A DNA stretch of 64,000 bases, taken from the NCBI RefSeq assembly GCF_937616625.2, contig NC_065570.1:68289665-68353664 (forward strand). The letters run 5' to 3'. The translations under genes and the position numbers were made by a program. The notes beneath the pieces were generated by a model that was not told the DNA's origin, ran no database searches, and worked only from the letters and a program-made list of their open reading frames with translations. Below, piece after piece: positions 58,401-64,000 of the stretch. Source of the stretch: Mercurialis annua. Taxonomy: Eukaryota; Streptophyta; Magnoliopsida; Malpighiales; Euphorbiaceae. Position 1 is the first letter of the stretch. Every line of letters starts with the position of its first letter.

Positions 58401-59085
58401 GCGTTACTCCACCAAGCATTTATCGATTTGAAAGGTTTAGGACCCCAGTCAAAAGCCACTGCTGAACGGAAAAGAAGAGGAGTATGATCTGAATAATTTC
58501 TAGGCAAAGCTACAAGGGATAAATTTGGCCAAGAAATGAAAGCATCGGCCGAAACAAAGCAACGATCAATCTTAGAACGAGATTGACTGTTTTGCCATGT
58601 AAAAAGGCGTCCCTGAAGCTGAATCTCAACAAGATTAGAAGACTGAATGAAATCCATGAACTGTTTCATACCTGCCGTATACCCACTGAAGTTCAACCTT
58701 TCCGAAGGGTGCAAAATCTCATTGAAATCTCCTACCATGAAGCAAAACCTGTCGGTGATAAGTTCAGGAAGAAGATTGGACCAAAGCAAAGTCCTATCAG
58801 CTGCTAAAGAACAGCCATAAACCAGAAAAAAGCTATATTGAATCCCAGATAAATCAAAATCAATACAAATCCAACGAGGAGAAGTAATGGTTCTTGAAAC
58901 CGATAAAAGCTTCTTATCCCACAAACAAAGAAGGCCTCCTGATGCTCCCGAAGAAGGAGAAAAACAAAAACTATAATCTGAATTTGGCCAAAGCCGACTA
59001 GCAATAAAATCGTCAATCACTTCTCGCTTAGTCTCAATAAGACCAACTAAAGAAAGATTATGTCTTGAAATAAAAGTACGGATAT
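55417..59085 (-). mobile_element. 5'-truncated L1-type LINE with open ORF2
   Basis: On the minus strand the element ends with about 70 bp of 3' untranslated sequence and a 14-base poly-A run (T-run 55417-55430 on plus). At the other end the coding frame continues upstream of the first Met to about 59085, still including the endonuclease ETK motif, and then meets a stop. ORF1 and the start of the endonuclease are therefore missing, the usual 5' truncation. No confident target duplication could be read because both flanks are T-rich and repetitive. Confidence 0.85.
55502..59020 (-). CDS. LINE ORF2: endonuclease, reverse transcriptase, zf-RVT (1,172 aa open)
   Basis: The frame has no stop or frameshift over 1,172 codons. 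In order: an APE-type endonuclease (GDFNE at 97-101, SDHTP at 177-181, but its first strand is cut off), a linker, then the reverse transcriptase. RT signatures are KAPGPDGF near 406-413, FRPISLINGVFKLLSKVLANRL near 466-486, QFGFIKGRNIHD, KLDFKKAFDSI, RGVRQGDPISP and the catalytic FADD at 640-643. The C-terminus (about 1000-1100) carries the zf-RVT domain (CLLCSEEESSIHIILQC). There is no RNase H domain, unlike the remnants at 34.2, 51.5 and 62.6 kb, so this is a different lineage. The Met at 59020 is only the first in frame; the real start has been lost. The RT core looks intact, but the truncated endonuclease makes self-mobilisation unlikely. Confidence 0.92.
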   Translation of the reverse strand: MIDDFIASRLWPNSDYSFCFSPSSGASGGLLCLWDKKLLSVSRTITSPRWICIDFDLSGIQYSFFLVYGCSLAADRTLLWSNLLPELITDRFCFMVGDFNEILHPSERLNFSGYTAGMKQFMDFIQSSNLVEIQLQGRLFTWQNSQSRSKIDRCFVSADAFISWPNLSLVALPRNYSDHTPLLFRSAVAFDWGPKPFKSINAWWSNASFYDLVANSWKEISAVPVHNSLVAKLRELRRIIKAWNVNSFGNLNSKIESAQNSIEALEVAADFRILSSQEQDELACLRDEFNLVSKQLESLWLQKSRLNWNISGDKNSKFFHTIASVHSRNNFISEIIVDNQRFNTPESIKLNIQNFYKNLYKPHSKLNYFLDDLPIRILSAEQATSLSAIFTEEEIFLTLLGCDDNKAPGPDGFNYFFYKKAWKILKHDILQLFFNFHQTGFFPTGLNTAFLVLIPKLKGAIDIKDFRPISLINGVFKLLSKVLANRLSPILPLLISDNQFGFIKGRNIHDCHMIASELIHLANRRKDQVFLIKLDFKKAFDSISWDFILKVMARMNFDATWINWISSFFSSSQLSVLVNGSPSKNFSMSRGVRQGDPISPMLFVLAVEGLKALFVKAVDLGLIDGIHVDGYAEPISILQFADDTLLFVPKDMEMIRNLLRILRCFELVSGLEINYQKSSIIGINVEDVSMVAASSILNCKIEKLPITYLGLPLSLKPIKAKHWDPIISNFSNQLAGWKGNLLSPAGRLVLVKSVLCSLPVYYLSSFRIPSSVVLSLEQLMRRFLWSGSVLKSGFSKVSWVDVCMPFAYGGLNISPMKFKNQILLLKWIWKLGISDKLSLWFSVISCSSSLSHWFDIEQVDTRRLSHLWKGVHSSCVSQQQFWNFFKNGLRISLGSGENVRFWFDVWAGNNSFNLLFPGLFNLCRNKYSSVSVLFNSGQQNFSFVWQRRLRLGEQSQLSSLLAIISDNFPSMGPDLFEWNSKPFSPATFSHFWHASVGSPSPQLSRFWKFSIPPRIQFFMWLLARDRISSNALLARRGVISSFNSTCLLCSEEESSIHIILQCRFAWEFWNSILHCCSIQWAAPTSIHHFFDFWSSLSSKRYRCLWQSIWFFGIWELWKARNRRTFRHEIVDINSLVYSSICNAVIYYKDNNSGFNYSPNDVFRNLNFFCNFL

Positions 59086-59734
59086 TGAAGTTTTACTATT
59101 GATTTTTTATTTAATGAGTTCTTTTATGAATGGATATTGTGAACATGTGGCTCAATCTCTTAAATGATTAATAATTTTTAAGTCGAAAATGACAAAAACC
59201 TCTATATTTTGATTTTTTTTATTTATCTAGTTCATTCTTCAAGTTCTTTTATTTATTAGATCCATGTACTTAAATATTTTTGTTTGTTAAATGAAGATTG
59301 AATGAGAAAAGTATCAGTAACGCATCCGGACATCCCAATTAGGCTGATACCTCCTTAACGTCTCATAATTTAATTTTTCCACCCTAAATTATATTATTAA
59401 TAAAAATCAAACTAGTTACAAAACCAATAATTCGCTACTCTATTTCCATCTGAGGCAATAAGCTACTCTATTCCTTTTGCAAGTTTGAAGGATGTGACCT
59501 ATTTTGTCAATATGTCGAATTAGACGGACATTTGAATTTGATTTCACACATGTTTTATGCCAGCTGTGTCTGATTGGTTATACGTAATGTATGCTTCTTT
59601 CCGTCTAAAAAATTTATAAATTCAAAATAAATTAAACTAAATAGACTAACAAAGACATAAATTCAAAAAACAGATAAATGCAATTTTAAATATATAAAAA
59701 CTTAAAAATGAATTTAGCCTTAAATTATTACATA
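59086..59734. other. Intergenic with old repeat
   Basis: Contains blocks (TTATTTATCTAGTTCATTC, AAGTTCTTTTATTTATTAGATCC) shared with 17280-17580 and with the flank of the LINE at 55370, so an old dispersed repeat was here before the LINE inserted. Confidence 0.45.
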
Positions 59735-59996
59735 CTCCCTCCGTCCCATTTAAGAAGGGACATATCTCATTTTTATTTATCCCACTTAAAAATGTCATAT
59801 CGTGTTTTTTATGCCAATTTATATAAATTTTCCTATTTTACCCTCTTTTCTCTTTCCATAATTAATGATTATTAGTGTATACACAAAATACACACTATTA
59901 TAAATAGGGGTAAAAGAAAAAAGCACTATAGTAATTAATGCTTTTTTAATCTATGTGAAAAAGTCACTTGTCCCTTCTTAAACGGGACGGATGGAG
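59735..59996. mobile_element. Stowaway-like MITE, copy 1 of an adjacent pair
   Basis: Begins CTCCCTCCGTCCCATTTAAG and ends CTTAAACGGGACGGATGGAG, with TA at both flanks (59733-59734, 59997-59998). 262 bp, no ORF. Confidence 0.9.
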
Positions 59997-60045
59997 TATA
60001 TTCTTTTCATATCTCTCATGGAAAAATAGTTTAAATAGTTGATTA

Positions 60046-60301
60046 TTCCCTCCGTCCCATTTAAGAAGGGACCCTCCCATTTTTATTTGTCCCACTTAAA
60101 AAGGCCATATATATCGTGTTTTTTGTGCTAATTTATATGAATTTTTCTTTTTTTACCTTCTTTTCTCTTTTCATAATTAATGACTATTAGTCTATACACA
60201 AAATACACACTATCATAAATAAAGGTAAAATAAAAAAACACTATATTAATTAATGCTTTTTTAATATATGTAAAAAGTCATTTGAGAAGGGACGGAGGGA
60301 A
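60046..60301. mobile_element. Stowaway-like MITE, copy 2 of an adjacent pair
   Basis: Begins TTCCCTCCGTCCCATTTAAG and ends AAGGGACGGAGGGAA, flanked by TA (60044-60045, 60302-60303). It is closely similar to the copy at 59735 throughout and in the same orientation, 49 bp away. Confidence 0.9.
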
Positions 60302-60303
60302 TA

Positions 60304-62639
60304 CTTTTTTTCAGGCACTGGTTTCTCCATCTCCGATATTTCATGTCACGAAGTCGAACCACTAAAGTCAAACAATTAAGATTCATAATATTTTCGTGAA
60401 ATAAATACGAAATCTTATTTGGTTGGTGGGTTTTTAATTTTTATTAGTTTTTTTTGTTGGCAATAATTTTTGTTAGTTATCATTACCAAGAAGATAAAAT
60501 ACTATGCCAACCAATCGGACGAAATAACGAAATACACAAGAAAAAACAATAGACTAGCATACGATTACGAATAATATAACCAATCAGGCATAGCTGTCTG
60601 CTAGCTAGTACTTATTTCCGTTTATAATTGCCCTATATGAATAATTGTACTTCACTTGTTTATGAATTAAACTTTGAGCTGTAAATTGTATATTTAATAA
60701 ATCATCAAAATCCGTGAAAGATCTGTACCGGAAACGTCATCTAAAATCCACAAACAACGATAAAAAGCACCGGAGAAAGATTTCTAAGTGTTCGCTCCGA
60801 CACTCAAATCAGCCTTTTTATTATGAAAAAGAAGAGAAAGAAGTAATTAGATATATAGAAAAAAAAGTATCTTAAAATTCACTTATAATGTGACTTTTAT
60901 AAAAGGTTTTTGTGATCTCCTTTCTCTTGTTAAACAAGTCATATTTTTCATATCTACGTAGTTAAGGTATGGACCTCGGAGGGTAAGTCCTTTCGTATTA
61001 GGGATATAATATTCGGGCAGATAATATTTATATTCCGGAATTTTGGTGTGTTTGTAACTCGTCCGAAGATATTTCGGTCATTGATCTAACATAGTTGGAG
61101 CTATGTTTGTTGGATTTAGTGACCTCTCATCTCGTCGAGGTTGATTCGCCCCTATAATAATACTTTATCAGTATTCTCCCAACTTTTTCAGTTATCTATT
61201 TAAGTAAATAATGTTAGTACTTCTTTACAATTTTATATGATTTTTATAATTAAAGTTTAAACTAATTTTGTTACTAAATCATTTTATTAAATAACTAATT
61301 TATAAAACTAAATTTTTTCACTAATATACTTAATTATTATTAGAGTTTTATTAATCTTAACATTTATAATTTAAGATAGAGAAAACACTTTTTAATATTA
61401 ACAATTTATTTAAAGTAAAGAGAAATAACTTTCTTGTTAATACTTTTTTCGATCGATCATATGTTGCATTTAATAGAATATCAAAAGAGCATTTATAATT
61501 ATTTTTTAGACTTTATATGTATTAGTAAATAATTTTATGAGACTAAAAAAATAGTTAAATATATATAAAAAATTAATAAATAATTACTATTTTTCTCCTG
61601 ACATTATATCGTAATTACTACTTCTCCTGTACTTTTTAAAAAATCAATTATTTACCCTCTACTGTTTGATTAAATTAACAACTATCCTATTTCATTAGTT
61701 AACTATGTTATTTGAATTAGTCAAAGGGTATAATTTTTTAAACTAAATTTTAATTTGACCCTTAAATTTTTTTTCTTTCAAAAAACTCCATAAGATTATT
61801 AAAAAAATAAAAAAATTATAAAAAATTATAAATTACTTATCAAACAATAATATTTCAATAACTTATAAAAATAATAATTTATTATAGTACGTTTATATCT
61901 TTTCTTAAAAAGATGTAATTTTTTGATAAAATAATTTAAATTAAAAAGTTTATAATTAAAATATTTTATTTAATTTAAAATTCAATTTTTTTTATGATTC
62001 AAAATCGATTCATATTAAAAACATATTGTAATGGAGAATTTATAAATAGAATAAAATCGACATATTGACCGAAAAACCTCTTACCTTTTAGCTCCTATTC
62101 AATTTCACCCTGACGTTGCAATTTTGTCAATTGCATCAAAATCCACACCTTTGGTCTTTAATTCCACCCCAAGTAAATTGATCTCTTTTTTATGAGGAAA
62201 AAATTCGAATAAGTCATTCATTTCTTTTACTTTTTAGGGTGGAAAGAGTTCAACTAAGTACTTTATAAGGGTTTTTATGAATTTTTTTTCGAGTGGAAAA
62301 GAGTCCTATTCTATTTTAAGGATGGAATTGAAGTTTAAAGGTGTGAATTTGGATGGAATTGACTGAGAGTGAAATTGAAAACGGGTTAAAAGGTGGGTGG
62401 GTTTTTCGTTAGGCCATAAAAAACACATTATATCTAATTAGTTTTTCAAAAAAATGAGTAAATTTGATTTTGAATTTTATTTAAATATATTTTAAAAGAA
62501 CTATAGAAATATTTATAAATATGTTACTATTTATTAAATTACTATAGATAAATTGTATAAATTAATCTGATTTGTTTTACGATTTATAGATTTTTTTTTA
62601 AAAAGTTTATGGCTGAAATAAAATTTATTTTGACAAAAA
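60304..62639. other. Intergenic with old elements
   Basis: No gene. 60720-61190 is less AT-rich and resembles an LTR or leader of an old retroelement (TCCGACACTCAAATCAG, later GTCCGAAGATATTTCGG). 62065-62416 is a decayed foldback element related to the one at 21661, with CTTTTAGCTC and CCTGACGTTG blocks at the left and GAAAACGGGTTAAAAGG...TTAGGCC at the right. Confidence 0.4.
62065..62416. mobile_element. Decayed Mutator-like foldback MITE
   Basis: Shares order and wording with the element at 21661-22163 (lines such as CCTTTTAGCTCCTATTCAATTTCACCCTGACG) and ends TTTTTCGTTAGGCC. No target duplication was recovered. Borders approximate. Confidence 0.5.
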
Positions 62640-63620
62640 AATACTTTAAGTGGCAGAAAGGGTAATAATCAATTTAATATGGAGGAGGAGTTTGCATGGA
62701 TTCTCGTGAAAGAGAATCTGAAGCATAGAGGAATGCATGTGGATGATTTGTGCCCTGTTTGTTGGTAGGAGGTGGATTCTACAAATCCAATGTTTTAAAA
62801 GTCGAACCGGTGGCCGAACCGGTTTAATGACCGGTTCAACCGGTTTAATGACCGGTTCAATTGGTTTGATAAATTTAAAAAATTTCTGATTCACCGGTTT
62901 TTTACCGGTTCAATCCGGTTCAACATTCGGTTTTTTACCGATTCAATCCGGTTCAACCGGTCCAATCCGGTCCAACCAAAAAATCCGGCTTTTCGCAGTT
63001 TTAGACCGGACCACTGGTCGGTTCGCGGTTCAACCGGTCCGACCGACCGGTCTGGTCCAGTTTTTAAAACACAGCTACAAACCACTCTTTATGGTTTTGT
63101 TAGAGAGCAAAAAGGATTTGGAAGATTTGGGAGGAGTATGGCTGGTTGAAGCCTGAGAAACACCGCCATTTGCAAGACCTGATTTTGAAAGCCCACAACA
63201 TTTTATCAAAGGAGAAATTTACTGTTTTCTGTGTTTTTTTGTGGCTGATTTGGCATAACAGAAACTGCATTATGTTTAAGCAGGGGAGCAAGCCAGAAGA
63301 CCAACTCCTGGATTGGGCATTGAGCTATAGGATTCAGAAGTATGCTGTCAAAGGAGAAGGAATGAAACTTCAGGAACATAGGAGAATAAGAGGTGGGTTC
63401 CACCGAGGCCTGGAGTGTGTTCAGTTAATGTGAACGCAGGTTTTCATGGGCAGATCCATAGTCATAGCACTGGAGCAATAATTAGAGATAGCTTGGGTAA
63501 TATCCAAGCTGTAGGGTTCAGAAAGTATGAAGGAAACATTAAAATCAACTTGAGGGAAACGTATGTTGTAAGAGACGGTATAAGTTTGGCAATAGAGGCT
63601 AACCTAACTCCCGGGTAATT
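62640..63620 (+). pseudogene. LINE 3' remnant (zf-RVT and RNase H), split by a MITE
   Basis: The plus-strand frames read as the C-terminal part of an L1-type LINE. A zinc domain piece (LCPVCW before the insertion, then WFC after it) is followed by a linker with FLWLIWHNRNCIMF and an RNase H-like start (NVNAGFHGQIHSHSTGAIIRDSLGNIQAVG, 63425-63510). Stops interrupt it (for example TAG within the zinc domain and after WFC), so it is dead. The element at 62787-63074 interrupts it. Confidence 0.8.
62787..63074. mobile_element. Small hAT-like MITE inside the LINE remnant
   Basis: Starts CCAATGTTTTAAAAG and ends TTTTTAAAACACAG. The ends are inverted repeats around TGTTTTAAAA and the inside is packed with ACCGGTT/CCGGTTCAA. 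Flanking octamers CTACAAAT (62779-62786) and CTACAAAC (63075-63082) differ at one base. Removing the insert plus one octamer keeps the host LINE in frame. That supports these borders to within a base or two. Confidence 0.8.
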
Positions 63621-64000
63621 GATCCTGACAGTCACTATATTTTGCAAAAATTTCATTTCAGTCACTAGAGAATTTATTTTTTCATTTCGATCACCCAACT
63701 TCAGAAAATTTTCACCAGGAGGTCTTATTCTCACTTTTCTCAGTGAGAATTTGCCATGTCATTATTTTTGACACATCAGCTAGTCATGTCAATTAACCCT
63801 TCTACCACAAAATAATAGGTTACTTTTTTTAACATTTAATCTTCTTAATTTCTTTTATTCTCTTCACCTCATTTTGCCATCAACCCTAATTCTACACTCT
63901 TTCTTCATTTCAAACCGATTCATGGTAGCAGTGAAGTAAATGTAAATATTTGTTGCACCCGACGAATCTCCTTCCTGGGTTTGCCTATGTCCACGAAGTT
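63621..64000. other. Repeat-like end of window
   Basis: Directly after the LINE remnant comes CAGTCACTATATTTTGCAAAAATTTC-like wording typical of foldback MITE arms (CAGTCACTAGAGAATTT, CATTTCGATCACC). A second arm is not visible before the window ends. Confidence 0.4.

Noticed and set aside
1..64000. CRISPR arrays, bacterial operons, phage or endogenous virus genes
   Set aside because: I saw no regularly spaced repeats, no prokaryotic gene organisation, and no viral replication or capsid genes beyond the retrotransposon Gag.

Overview
The window looks like nuclear DNA of a eudicot plant. It is strongly AT-rich, its genes are split by short GT-AG introns, and they belong to plant families: patellin, NRT1/PTR (NPF), BAHD acyltransferase and a plant-type MIC10. 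The background is typical plant transposon debris: L1-type LINEs, an LTR element, hAT, Mutator-like and Stowaway MITEs, and tRNA-type SINEs. I cannot name the species. There is no sign of organellar, bacterial or viral origin.

Layout. At 2.48-4.40 kb sits a compact LTR retrotransposon that carries only gag. A small MIC10-like mitochondrial gene lies on the minus strand at 5.1-6.4 kb. Patellin gene A (plus, 9.7-12.1 kb) and patellin gene B (minus, 30.3-32.8 kb) point towards each other across about 18 kb of repeats, including hAT, Mutator-like and foldback elements, SINEs, old LTR pieces and a LINE tail. From 33 to 46.7 kb I see no convincing host gene, only repeats. An NPF5-type transporter gene of four exons lies on the minus strand at 46.8-50.1 kb. 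A decayed LINE 3' end with an internal tandem duplication follows at 51.5-53.1 kb, then an intronless BAHD acyltransferase gene (minus, 53.2-54.6 kb). A 5'-truncated LINE with a long open ORF2 (minus) occupies 55.4-59.1 kb. Two neighbouring Stowaway MITEs lie at 59.7-60.3 kb. A second LINE RNase H remnant, split by a small hAT-like MITE, is at 62.6-63.6 kb.

The five host genes (MIC10, two patellins, NPF, BAHD) do not form an evident pathway or cluster. The two patellins are clearly related by duplication, and the others appear to be unrelated neighbours. I built exon models by hand from splice signals and reading frame. They are supported by phase and protein continuity, not by transcripts. 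I found no clear novel biological system. The most interesting items are the nearly intact gag-only LTR element, several transposons with exact target duplications (some nested), the nested palindrome at 35.6 kb, and the competing splice acceptors in the NPF gene.
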